From Halegenticoccus soli (GTDB lineage Archaea; Halobacteriota; Halobacteria; Halobacteriales; Haloferacaceae): a stretch of DNA of 64,000 nt. The translations under genes and the position numbers were made by a program. Below, one piece after another: positions 27,355-35,226 of this stretch. Position 1 is the stretch's first letter. Each line of letters begins with the position of its first letter. The notes under the pieces are model-generated. The model was not told where the DNA came from, did no database searches, and saw nothing but the letters and a program-made list of their open reading frames with translations. The DNA is taken from contig NZ_PEND01000007.1 in NCBI RefSeq assembly GCF_002844195.1, forward strand, positions 186,001 to 250,000, read 5' to 3'.

Positions 27355-28149
27355 TCACCCCTCGATGACGCGCCCTATCTCCGCCACCGAGTCGAGCACG
27401 TGGTCCGGCTGGATCTCCGAGCGCGCGCTCGCGCGCTCGTCCGTGACGCCGGTGCGGACGAGGACCGTCGTCATCCCGGCGCGCTCCCCGAGCGCGATGT
27501 CGGTGTCGAGGCGGTCGCCGACGACGAGACACTCCTCCGGCGGGACGCCGAGGCGGTCGAGCACCATCCGCCTGGCCGTCGCCGAGGGCTTCCCGAGCAC
27601 GCGGTCCGGGGTCCTCCCGACGACGCCCGAGACGGCGTGGATGATCGCGCCGGAGCCGGGGATCAGCCCGTCGGCCGTCGGGATCGTCACGTCCGGATCG
27701 GTTCCGATGAACGCCACCCCGTCGTCGGAGAGGACGGAGAGCGCCTCGGTCAACCGCTCGTAGTCGAAGCGACGGTCGACGGAGACGACCGCGACGTCCA
27801 CCGCCTCGACGTCGGTCGGTTCGCCGACGACGGTCACTCCCGCGTCGAGGAACTGCTCGCGGAGGCCGGGATCGCCCACGAGGTACACCGTCGCGTCCGG
27901 GTGGTTCTCCCGCAGGTAGGCGGTCGTCACCGTGCCGGACGTCACCACCTCCTCGGCCGTCACCGAGAACCCGGCTCGGCCGAGGCGGTCGACGTAGGCG
28001 GCGGGCGGCTTCGTCGGGTTGTTCGAGACGAACAGCCGCCGGATGCCCGCGGCGGACAGCGCCGCCAGCCCCTCGGCGGCGCCGGGTATCGGCTCGTCGC
28101 TCCTGACGACGGTCCCGTCCACGTCGAGCACAGCGCCGCGGTAGCTCAT
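27355..28149 (-). CDS. HAD-superfamily hydrolase, subfamily IIA (NagD-like)
   Basis: A 264-residue phosphatase. Motif I is [19 protein letters not shown], motif [14 protein letters not shown], motif III the Lys in VLGKPSA, and motif [20 protein letters not shown]. The C2 cap between motifs II and III marks subfamily IIA, whose members hydrolyse sugar phosphates, p-nitrophenyl phosphate-like substrates or phosphoglycolate. ATG 28149 opens the conserved N terminus. It is transcribed alone on the minus strand, 86 bases upstream of the DJ-1 gene. Confidence 0.9.
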   Translation of the reverse strand: MSYRGAVLDVDGTVVRSDEPIPGAAEGLAALSAAGIRRLFVSNNPTKPPAAYVDRLGRAGFSVTAEEVVTSGTVTTAYLRENHPDATVYLVGDPGLREQFLDAGVTVVGEPTDVEAVDVAVVSVDRRFDYERLTEALSVLSDDGVAFIGTDPDVTIPTADGLIPGSGAIIHAVSGVVGRTPDRVLGKPSATARRMVLDRLGVPPEECLVVGDRLDTDIALGERAGMTTVLVRTGVTDERASARSEIQPDHVLDSVAEIGRVIEG

Positions 28150-28456
28150 CGGCGACCGTAGGCGGCCGTCGCTGTTGAAACCCGCGGTTCGGGCCGACGC
28201 CGATCCCCGCTCGTCGCGGGGTAGTCGGCTGATAACGCCGCCGTACGGCGGGTAGGAACCAAAGAACGATGTGCGTCCCCTCCGTCCGGTACCGGTGTGA
28301 CGAACGCGCACCCCACCCAGGTCCGGATCGACACCGACGGTCCGCGGCGTCCCGCGGTCGTCGGACGCCGAGGGGCCCGACGTGACCGTCCGCGAACCGT
28401 CGCGCCCGGGGCGGACGCGGCGCGGCGGACGCCGACTCCGGGGGACGGGTAGCGCC
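28150..28456. other. intergenic region with palindrome
   Basis: Divergent gap between the HAD gene and the dehydrogenase operon. It holds a perfect 14-base palindrome (ccgccgtacggcgg, 28238-28251) that could be an operator or part of a stem-loop. No small gene with a credible start was found; the open frames here are shadows. Confidence 0.4.
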
Positions 28457-29488
28457 ATGCGCGCACGTTCGTTGTACTTCACCGGACGGGGGGAAGTCGA
28501 GGTCCGCGAGCGGACGCTCTCCGGACCGGGACCCGACGAGGTTCTCGTCGAGACGGAGGCGTCGGCCGTCAGCTCCGGCACCGAACTGCTCCTGTATCAC
28601 GGCGACGCCCCGAGCGATCTCCCGGCCGACGAGTCCATCCCGGCGCTCTCCGGGACGTTCGAGTACCCCTTCCGGTACGGGTACGCGGCCGTCGGAACCG
28701 TCGCCGAGACGGGCGAGGACGTGTCCGACGACTGGCTCGGCGAGACCGTCTTCTGCTTTCACCCGCACGAGAGCCGCTTCGTCGCCCGCCCGGAGCGGCT
28801 CGAACGGATACCCGACGGCTGTTCGCCCGCGACGGCGGCGCTCCTCCCGACAGTCGAGACCGCGCTCAACTTCGTGATGGACGGCCGACCGGCGGTCGGC
28901 GAGCGCGTCGCCGTCTTCGGGCAGGGGGCGGTCGGCCTGGTGACGACGGCCGTCCTCTCGTCGTTCCCGCTGGACCGGCTCGTGACGGTCGACACGGTGC
29001 CCGAGAGGCGAACCCGCTCGCGCTCGTTCGGCGCCGACGCGAGCCTGGCACCGGACGAGGCGCGGGCGCGCCTGGACCCCGGACCGGAGGCGGATCCCGA
29101 CGCGCCTCGGGGTGCCGATCTGACCTTCGAACTCACCGGCGATCCGGCCGCGCTCGAAGACGCCGTCGGGGTCACGGGGTACGACGGCACGGTCGTCATC
29201 GGGTCGTGGTACGGCGACAAGCGCGCCGAGGTCGACCTCGGCGGGCGCTTCCACCGCAGCCGCATCCAGCTCAAGAGCAGCCAGGTCAGCACGATCGATC
29301 CGGACCTCCGCGGGCGGTGGACGACCGACCGCCGGCTCGATCTGGCGTGGGAGTGGCTGCGGCGGCTCGACGCGGATCGGTTGATCACCCACCGCCTGCC
29401 GCTCGACGAGGCGGCGTCGGCGTACCGGCTGCTCGATTCGCGGCCCGCGGAGACCGTGCAAATCATCTTTACTTACGGCGCGCGATAG
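28457..29488 (+). CDS. MDR (zinc-type) alcohol dehydrogenase-like protein, BchC-like branch
   Basis: A 343-residue medium-chain dehydrogenase/reductase. The coenzyme-binding Rossmann motif is [17 protein letters not shown], with an acidic residue after the second strand (TVDTVPERR). The usual catalytic zinc Cys in the xCGTD motif is replaced: the equivalent segment reads [13 protein letters not shown], as in the BchC-like branch, so a zinc-independent or differently ligated mechanism is likely. No structural zinc Cys cluster is seen. It is the first gene of a three-gene operon: the PTPS-like gene begins seven bases after its stop and the glycosyltransferase follows directly, so its substrate may be pterin-related. 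Confidence 0.85.
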   Translation: MRARSLYFTGRGEVEVRERTLSGPGPDEVLVETEASAVSSGTELLLYHGDAPSDLPADESIPALSGTFEYPFRYGYAAVGTVAETGEDVSDDWLGETVFCFHPHESRFVARPERLERIPDGCSPATAALLPTVETALNFVMDGRPAVGERVAVFGQGAVGLVTTAVLSSFPLDRLVTVDTVPERRTRSRSFGADASLAPDEARARLDPGPEADPDAPRGADLTFELTGDPAALEDAVGVTGYDGTVVIGSWYGDKRAEVDLGGRFHRSRIQLKSSQVSTIDPDLRGRWTTDRRLDLAWEWLRRLDADRLITHRLPLDEAASAYRLLDSRPAETVQIIFTYGAR

Positions 29489-29495
29489 CGCAGGC

Positions 29496-29873
29496 ATGTA
29501 CTCCGTCACCGTGCGACGGTCGTTCATCGCACAGCACTACCTGACGGTTCCGAACCCGGGGCCGGAGGGCGACCTCCACTCGCACCGCTTCACGGCCGAG
29601 GTCGGCTTCGAGGGGCCGGAGCTGAACGAGTACGGCTACCTCGTCGACATCGACGACGTGGAGGCGGCGATGTCGGCGGTCATCGACCGGTACCGGGACG
29701 CGACGCTGAACGACGAGCCGGCGTTCGACGGGTTGAACCCGAGCGTCGAGCACTTCGCGCGGATCGTCTGCGAGGAGGTCGTCGCGGAGGCGGAGCCGAC
29801 GAACCCCGATCGGGCCGCGGTCACGATGTGGGAGGACGAGAGCGCGCGAGCGTCGTACGAGACGGACCTCTGA
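29496..29873 (+). CDS. 6-pyruvoyltetrahydropterin synthase family protein with Glu in place of catalytic Cys
   Basis: A 125-residue T-fold enzyme of the PTPS/QueD family. Zinc ligands are His14 (IAQHYL), His28 and His30 (DLHSHRF). In QueD and PTPS a Cys stands four residues before the first His of this pair; here Glu24 stands there (EGDLH), as in the PTPS-III type that releases 6-hydroxymethyl-dihydropterin for folate synthesis. The Glu/Asp-rich C terminus ([15 protein letters not shown]) carries the second catalytic part. The gene sits between the dehydrogenase and a glycosyltransferase, seven bases after the first and directly abutting the second. A role in pterin or folate formation, or a modified pterin, is inference. 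Confidence 0.85.
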   Translation: MYSVTVRRSFIAQHYLTVPNPGPEGDLHSHRFTAEVGFEGPELNEYGYLVDIDDVEAAMSAVIDRYRDATLNDEPAFDGLNPSVEHFARIVCEEVVAEAEPTNPDRAAVTMWEDESARASYETDL

Positions 29874-31001
29874 ATGCGCGTCGGGTTGCTCGTCTACGGG
29901 GACCTCGACGAACGATCCGGCGGGTTCCTCTACGATCGGAAGGTCGCGGACCACCTCGAATCGGCGGGCGAGACCGTTCGGGTGTTCTCCCTCCCCGAGC
30001 GGGGGTACGTCCGATCGCTCGGGCACAACGCCTCGCGGTCGCTCCGCGGCCGCCTCCGGCGGGCGGACCTCGACGTCCTCCTCCAGGACGAACTCTGTCA
30101 CCCCTCTCTGGCCTGGTTCAACCGACGGCTCGACCTCGACGCGCCCGTCGTGGCCGTCGTCCACCACCTCCGCTCGGCCGAGCGGCGGGCCGACTGGCGA
30201 AACGAGGTGTACCGGCGGATCGAGCGCCGGTACCTGGAGAGCGTCGACGCGTTCGTCCACAACAGTCGGACGACCCGCGAGGCGGTCGCCGAACTCGCCG
30301 ACCCCGATCCGTCGGTCGTCGCGTACCCCGCGGGCGATCGGTTCGCCGCCATCTCCGACGAGGTCGGCGAGGCGCTCGATCCGGACCGGATCCGAGAGCG
30401 GGCGCACCAGGGGCCCCTCGGGGTCGTCTTCGTGGGCAACGTGACGCGGCGGAAGGGCGTCCACACGCTCGTCGAGGGGCTGGAACGGACGCGGGCCGAC
30501 TGGCGGCTGACCGTCGTCGGCGACCTCGGGGTCGACCGGGAGTACGTCGCCGAGGTCTGGCGGCAGATCGGCGAACTGGGCGTCGGCGACCGGATCACGC
30601 TCACCGGTCGCCTCCCCGACGAGGCGCTCTCGGAGCTCCTCGCCGACAGCCACCTGCTCGCGATGCCCTCCTCCTACGAGGGGTTCGGCATCGCGTACGT
30701 CGAGGCGATGGGCTTCGGCCTCCCGGTCCTCGCGTCCACCGCCGGCGGCGCGCGCGAACTCGTCTCCCACCGGGAGAACGGCGTGCTCGTCGACCCGGCC
30801 GACCCGAGCGAGATCACGGACGCCGTCGCCCCGCTCTGCCGCAACCGCGATCGGCTGGCCGAGATGGGCCTCGCCGCGCGGGAGACGTTTCTCGCCCACC
30901 CGACGTGGGCGGAGACGGGCGAACGCGTCCGGAAGTTCCTCGCGGGACTGGTCTCAGAGGCCGAGCCGCCCGCGCGCGAAGCCCACGGCTGTCCGCAGTA
31001 G
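29874..31001 (+). CDS. glycosyltransferase family 4
   Basis: A 375-residue GT-B retaining glycosyltransferase. The C-terminal nucleotide-sugar domain is clear: VVFVGNVTRRKGVHTLVEGL, then the E-x7-E motif in PSSYEGFGIAYVEAMGFGLPV (split here for reading as SSYEGFGIAYVEAMGF). The N-terminal acceptor domain is divergent. There is no membrane segment, so it acts in the cytoplasm or at the membrane face. The ATG follows the PTPS stop without a gap (tgaatg). Its 3' end overlaps the convergent aldo-keto reductase gene by 48 bases. The context suggests the acceptor may be a pterin or a product of the two upstream enzymes. Confidence 0.87.
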   Translation: MRVGLLVYGDLDERSGGFLYDRKVADHLESAGETVRVFSLPERGYVRSLGHNASRSLRGRLRRADLDVLLQDELCHPSLAWFNRRLDLDAPVVAVVHHLRSAERRADWRNEVYRRIERRYLESVDAFVHNSRTTREAVAELADPDPSVVAYPAGDRFAAISDEVGEALDPDRIRERAHQGPLGVVFVGNVTRRKGVHTLVEGLERTRADWRLTVVGDLGVDREYVAEVWRQIGELGVGDRITLTGRLPDEALSELLADSHLLAMPSSYEGFGIAYVEAMGFGLPVLASTAGGARELVSHRENGVLVDPADPSEITDAVAPLCRNRDRLAEMGLAARETFLAHPTWAETGERVRKFLAGLVSEAEPPAREAHGCPQ

Positions 31002-31772
31002 CGACGGGCGCTCGACCGCCCGCATCTCCGCGCCGGTCAGCCCGAAGTCGAACACGTCGAGGTTCTCCGCGAGGTGTCGCCGCCCCGTCGCCTTCGGGAT
31101 GGCGACGACGGCCTCGTGCTGGATCGCCCACCTGAGCGCGACCTGCGCCGGCGTCTTGCCGTACCGCTCGCCGACGCGGCCGAGGACGTCGTCCGAGAGC
31201 ACGCCGCCGTGCGCCAGCGGGCTGTAGGCGGTGAGGACGAGGCCGCGCCGCTGACAGTACGACAGCAGGTCCAGCTTCGGCCTGTAGGGGTGAAACTGCA
31301 CCTGGTCGGTGAGCAACGGGGCGTCGCTGATCCGGCGGGCCTCCCGCAGGCGGTCGAGCCCGAAGTTGCTCACGCCGACGTGTCTCACGCGGCCCCCATC
31401 GACGAGATCGTTCATCGCGCCGAGCGTCTCGGCGAGCCGAACGCGGGGGTTCGGCCAGTGCACGAGCAGGAGGTCGACGTAGTCGGTGCCGAGTCTCCTG
31501 AGGCTCTCCTCCGTGCTCCGCCGGACGCCGTCGGCTCGCACGTTCCCCGGCGCGAGTTTGGTCGTCAGGAAGAGCTCCTCGCGGTCGACCGCCGAGCGGG
31601 CGATCGCCCGCCCGACGCGGCGCTCGTTGCCGTAGAGCTGTGCGGTGTCGACGTGGCGGTACCCGAGATCGAGCGCCGTCGCGACCGCGCGCTCGCAGGC
31701 GGCGCCCGAAAGCCGCCACGTCCCGAGACCGATCTTCGGGAGCCTCGCGCCCCGGCGGTCGACGTACTCCAT
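30954..31772 (-). CDS. aldo/keto reductase
   Basis: A 272-residue NADPH-dependent reductase with a TIM-barrel. The catalytic tetrad is visible: Asp and Tyr in HVDTAQLYGNE, Lys in LTTKLAPG and His in LLLVHWPNPR. The cofactor segment is VVAIPKATGRRHLAENL. ATG 31772 gives the standard start (MEYVDRRGARLPKIGLGTW). Its last 48 bases overlap the end of the GT4 gene on the opposite strand, both frames being well conserved to the end. The substrate is unknown. Confidence 0.9.
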   Translation of the reverse strand: MEYVDRRGARLPKIGLGTWRLSGAACERAVATALDLGYRHVDTAQLYGNERRVGRAIARSAVDREELFLTTKLAPGNVRADGVRRSTEESLRRLGTDYVDLLLVHWPNPRVRLAETLGAMNDLVDGGRVRHVGVSNFGLDRLREARRISDAPLLTDQVQFHPYRPKLDLLSYCQRRGLVLTAYSPLAHGGVLSDDVLGRVGERYGKTPAQVALRWAIQHEAVVAIPKATGRRHLAENLDVFDFGLTGAEMRAVERPSLLRTAVGFARGRLGL

Positions 31773-32333
31773 ACCGACGCCTGGGGCGGAGCGACAATGA
31801 GTCCAGCGGGCGACCGACGGGACGGCGAAGCGGAGGCTCGACGGAAGGGAGACAACCGACGGAACGGCCGGCCGCGGGGGCGAACGCAACGCCGGCAGTC
31901 GCCCTGATCACCAAAATAACCGATGAATTAGCGGAAAATATTTAGCTCAAGGGTGACAATCAATAGTGGGGGAGGAAAACGGAGTCACCGCTCGGCTATC
32001 GTTCCCGCGTGCCGTACTGTCAACCGTTCTCCCCCGTTCTCACCGGGGCGCGAAGCGTCACCGACGGCGCATAATTTCATCCGATATCGGAAGTATTTTT
32101 ATGCGGACTCGACGAGTCGGATACGGAAGGGGGTACTCGTCGTTCCGGGCGACCGCCGCGCGAGCCGCGGTTCCCGCCGCCTCTCTGTCATCCTTCCCCC
32201 TTCTCTCTTCGAAACTGATCGCGAGCGCCGTCGTCCACCGCGGCGCTCGCACCTCTCCCGCATCGGCCTCACCCCGACCCCGACTCGACCGTCCACCTCC
32301 CGTTTTTTAGCAGTTCACGCCGTAGAGAACGTC
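31773..32333. other. intergenic region, no gene identified
   Basis: About 560 bases between the aldo-keto reductase and the zinc-finger microprotein. It contains AT-rich segments (31915-31965) and short A/T boxes (gaaaatatttagc, gtatttttatg), but open frames here are short and lack haloarchaeal acidic character. A box (cgttttttagc, 32301-32311) about 26 bases before 32334 probably drives the next gene. Confidence 0.5.
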
Positions 32334-32462
32334 ATGGCCGAGTTCGAGTGCCCGATCTGCGGACGCGAGTGTACGAACAGGAACCACCTGCGCGACCACC
32401 TCCACGAACGCCACCGAAAGAGCGAGATCATCGACGAGTACCTCGGCGCCGTCTCCGGATGA
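32334..32462 (+). CDS. C2H2 zinc-finger microprotein (42 residues)
   Basis: Encodes 42 residues consisting of one C2H2-type finger: FECPICGRECTNRN then HLRDHLHERHRK, so Cys6 and Cys9 with His19/His22 or His24/His27 as ligands. The tail is EIIDEYLGAVSG. A promoter box (gttttttag) lies about 26 bases before the ATG. Haloarchaeal genomes carry many such small fingers with roles in biofilm and stress regulation in the few cases tested. It converges with a second finger gene 15 bases away. Confidence 0.8.
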   Translation: MAEFECPICGRECTNRNHLRDHLHERHRKSEIIDEYLGAVSG

Positions 32463-32477
32463 GGCGGCCGTCGGCGA

Positions 32478-32657
32478 TCACTCCGAGATCGTGCCGCTCC
32501 GTTCTTCTTTCTCCTCGAAGTACGCGTGCACCGCCTTCGCCAGCTCTCGCTTGCTGTGTTCCTTCATGAGGTGAGAACGGAGGTCGCCGCCCTCGTCCAC
32601 CTCCTCGAGCGCTTCGTTGCAGACGGGACACTCCACCGGAAGTCGTTGACCCCTCAT
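32478..32657 (-). CDS. C2H2 zinc-finger microprotein (59 residues)
   Basis: Encodes 59 residues with CPVCNEALEEVDEGGDL followed by RSHLMKEHSKRELAK: Cys10, Cys13, His29 and His34 form a C2H2 finger with a longer loop than its neighbour. The C-terminal YFEEKEERSGTISE is charged. It is transcribed towards the 42-residue finger gene, with 15 bases between stops. Codon use and the intact motif argue that it is real. Possibly a DNA- or protein-binding regulator; its partner is unknown. Confidence 0.75.
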   Translation of the reverse strand: MRGQRLPVECPVCNEALEEVDEGGDLRSHLMKEHSKRELAKAVHAYFEEKEERSGTISE

Positions 32658-32794
32658 CGACAGTCACCGACGGCGCGTAGGGGTCGCCCACGGAAATACC
32701 TGTTTCCGGTCGGTTCGCTCGACCGCGGCGGTTCGGCTCTCCGGCGGATCTCTCGCGAAAAGGTATCACGATCGAAGCCGTGCAGTAACAGACG

Positions 32795-33052
32795 ATGGCA
32801 TCGCCGAACGACGAACCGAACGGGGGTCCCCCGTCGGGATGGACGGAAGAGGAATCGGACGACGACCTGCGGTCGTGGCTCGGCCCGGAAGACCGAGTCA
32901 TCTGCAGGGCGGAGGGGGACGGGTGGGTCGCGTACACGCAGCCGCGCGACGAACTCGGGGCGGCCCACCAGGTCGATCTGACCGACGGCCCCGTCGCGCG
33001 CGAGGAGGCCGTGGAGACGGCTCGGGGGTACATGGAACGAAACGGCGAGTAG
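32795..33052 (+). CDS. small acidic protein, unknown function
   Basis: An 85-residue soluble protein with acidic, Pro-rich N terminus (PPSGWTEEESDDDLRSWLGP) and a compact C-terminal part (DRVICRAEGDGWVAYTQPRD ... AVETARGYMERNGE). A box (aaaaggtatcacg) is about 30 bases upstream of the ATG. It converges with the E1-beta gene, leaving 13 bases between stops. No family recognised; there are no cysteine pairs or membrane segments. Confidence 0.65.
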   Translation: MASPNDEPNGGPPSGWTEEESDDDLRSWLGPEDRVICRAEGDGWVAYTQPRDELGAAHQVDLTDGPVAREEAVETARGYMERNGE

Positions 33053-33065
33053 TTCCGACCGCCGC

Positions 33066-34034
33066 TCAGAACTCCAGCGCCCGCTCGATGCCGGCCCTGA
33101 TGCGGTCGTCGTCGGGTTCGTACGCGCTCTCCCTCGCGAAGAGGGGGTACGGCACGTCGTACCCGGTGACCCGCTGAACCGGCGCTTCGAGGTACAGCAG
33201 GGCGCGGTCGTTGATGCGGGCGGTGATCTCCGCGGCCATGCCGGCGGTCCGCGGGGCCTCGTGGACGACGACGCAGCGGCCGGTCTTCCTGACGGAGTCG
33301 AGGATCGCGTCCGTGTCCAGCGGCGCGATCGTCCTGGGGTCGATCACCTCCACGCTCGCGTCCACGTCGTCGACGAGGCCGAGCACCCGGTGGCGCATCG
33401 CGCCCCAGGCGACGACGGTGACGTCCTCGCCCTCGCGGACGACGTCGGCCTCGCCGAGGGGGACGACGTGGTCCTCCTCCGGGACGGGTTCGCGAATCGA
33501 ACGGTAGAGGCGAGTCGGTTCGAGGAAGATCACCGGGTCGGGGTCGCGGATCGAAGCCGTCAGGAGCCCCTTCGTGTCGGCGGGCGTCGAGGGGACGACG
33601 ACCTTGAGCCCCGGAACGTGGGCGTACCCGGCCTCGAAGCTCTCGGAGTGGTGTTCGAGCGCCCGGATGCCGCCCCCGAACGGCGCGCGGATCGTCATCT
33701 GGCAGTGGAACTCCCCGCGCGTCCGACTCCGCAGTCGGGCGACGTGCTGCTGGATCTGGTGGAACGCCTGGTAGGTGAACCCCGCGAACTCGATCTCGGG
33801 TACGGGCTTCAGCCCGTAGGCCGCGAGGCCGACGCCGAGGCCGATGATCCCCGCTTCGGCGACCGGCGAGTCGTAGACGCGGTTCGGATACTCGTCGATG
33901 AGCCCCTGCGTCGCCCGGAAGACGCCGCCGTTTCTGCCGACGTCCTGGCCGTAGACGACGATCGAGTCGTCGCGGGCCATCTCGTCGCGGAGCGTCCCCC
34001 GGACGGCCTCGATCGTTCGGAGCCTATTCGCCAT
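33066..34034 (-). CDS. 2-oxoacid dehydrogenase E1 component, beta subunit
   Basis: A 322-residue E1-beta (transketolase-like C-terminal half) of a pyruvate- or branched-chain-type 2-oxoacid dehydrogenase. Visible segments are DSIVVYGQDVGRNGGVFRAT, SPVAEAGIIGLGVGLAAYG, GGIRALEHHSESFEAGYAHV split by the active-site His, and VEVIDPRTIAPLD. The ATG at 34034 lies inside the end of the alpha gene (11-base overlap), so the two are translationally coupled. No E2 or E3 gene follows, so the lipoyl partner must be encoded elsewhere. Substrate is not assignable. Confidence 0.9.
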   Translation of the reverse strand: MANRLRTIEAVRGTLRDEMARDDSIVVYGQDVGRNGGVFRATQGLIDEYPNRVYDSPVAEAGIIGLGVGLAAYGLKPVPEIEFAGFTYQAFHQIQQHVARLRSRTRGEFHCQMTIRAPFGGGIRALEHHSESFEAGYAHVPGLKVVVPSTPADTKGLLTASIRDPDPVIFLEPTRLYRSIREPVPEEDHVVPLGEADVVREGEDVTVVAWGAMRHRVLGLVDDVDASVEVIDPRTIAPLDTDAILDSVRKTGRCVVVHEAPRTAGMAAEITARINDRALLYLEAPVQRVTGYDVPYPLFARESAYEPDDDRIRAGIERALEF

Positions 34035-35100
34035 CGCTCTCACCCCCGAAGTCGGCGCGCTGCCGTTCGAGCTCCGGCGGTGCGGTGGCGTACACGTACT
34101 CGAACATGTCCGCCGGGTCGATCCGCTGTGCCCCCTCCTTCGCGCGCTCGATCTCCTCCGCCAGTTCGTCCTCGATCGACGCCTCGATCTCCGCGATCCG
34201 CTCGTCGGAGAGCGCGCCGCGGTCCCGAAGGTACGCCTCGAACCGCTCGATCGGGTCGCGCGCTTCCCACTCCGCCTCCTCCTCCTCCAGTCGGTAGACG
34301 GACGGATCGTCCGCGGTCGTGTGCAGCGACCGCCGGTAGGTGAGCGCCTCGACGAGCACCGGGTCGCCCCCGCGGGCGCTTTCGAGCGCGTCCCGCGTCA
34401 CCGCGTACGTCCCGAGCACGTCGTTGCCGTCGACCTGCACCCCCTCGATGCCGGCCGAGATCGCCTTCTGAGCCAGCGTCTCCGCCTTCGTCTGTTTCTC
34501 GCGCGGCACCGAGATCGCGTACTGGTTGTTCTGACAGAAAAAGACCGCGTGGGAGCTGTACACCCCGGCGAGGTTGAGCGCCTCGTAGACGTCGCCCTCG
34601 GACGTCGCGCCGTCGCCGAAGTAGCCGATCGTCGCGGCGTCCTCGTCGCGGATCTCCTGTGCCCACCCCAGGCCGGCGGCGTGCAGCGCCTGGGAACCGA
34701 CGGGGACGGAGGGGGGCATGTTGCGCGTCTCCCGCGGCACGGCCGCCCCTTCCTCCATCCCCATCGCGTACCACAGCAGCACGTGCGGCGGCGTGCCGCG
34801 CGTCAGGTAGGCGGGGGTCTCCCGGAACGACGTGACCATCCAGTCCGACTCGGACAGCGCCCCCGCGCTGCCGACTTGCGCGGCCTCCTGACCGATGGCC
34901 GGCGCGTACGTCCCGAGCTCCCCGCGCCGCTGCAGCGCGATGGCGCGCTCGTCGAGCCGCCGGGACAGCTTCATCGTCCGGTACAGTCCGAGCAGGCGGT
35001 CCTCGGGGAGGTCGGGGTCGAGCTCCTCGTCGACAGACCCGTCCGGGGCCAGCACCTGCACGCGATCTATCGCGAAGTCGACAGCCGTTTCGCGGGGCAT
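34024..35100 (-). CDS. 2-oxoacid dehydrogenase E1 component, alpha subunit
   Basis: A 358-residue thiamine-diphosphate subunit. The TPP motif is GYFGDGATSEGDVYEAL ... FFCQNNQYAIS; other E1-alpha features are GTYAPAIGQEAAQVGS, SFRETPAYLTRG and RRSLHTTADDPSVYR (phosphorylation-loop region). It pairs with the beta subunit just downstream to make the E1 heterotetramer that decarboxylates a 2-oxoacid and passes the acyl group to lipoyl-E2. Haloarchaea have several such operons, often with unknown substrates. ATG 35100 fits the family N terminus. Confidence 0.9.
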   Translation of the reverse strand: MPRETAVDFAIDRVQVLAPDGSVDEELDPDLPEDRLLGLYRTMKLSRRLDERAIALQRRGELGTYAPAIGQEAAQVGSAGALSESDWMVTSFRETPAYLTRGTPPHVLLWYAMGMEEGAAVPRETRNMPPSVPVGSQALHAAGLGWAQEIRDEDAATIGYFGDGATSEGDVYEALNLAGVYSSHAVFFCQNNQYAISVPREKQTKAETLAQKAISAGIEGVQVDGNDVLGTYAVTRDALESARGGDPVLVEALTYRRSLHTTADDPSVYRLEEEEAEWEARDPIERFEAYLRDRGALSDERIAEIEASIEDELAEEIERAKEGAQRIDPADMFEYVYATAPPELERQRADFGGESDGE

Positions 35101-35226
35101 GGCGGTGAGAACGGTCAGCAGACACTTATCTGGCGGGTCGAAGGCGACGCTGGCGGGCCCCCGGAGCGCGGGCTCCGACGGGGGAATCCGCGTGGCCGAA
35201 AAACGAGGAACGGCGATTGCGGCCGA

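Noticed and set aside
27269-29527. Long minus-strand extension upstream of the DJ-1 gene
   Set aside because: The frame is open for more than 700 codons but is antisense to the dehydrogenase and HAD regions in another phase; only the DJ-1 part is protein-like.
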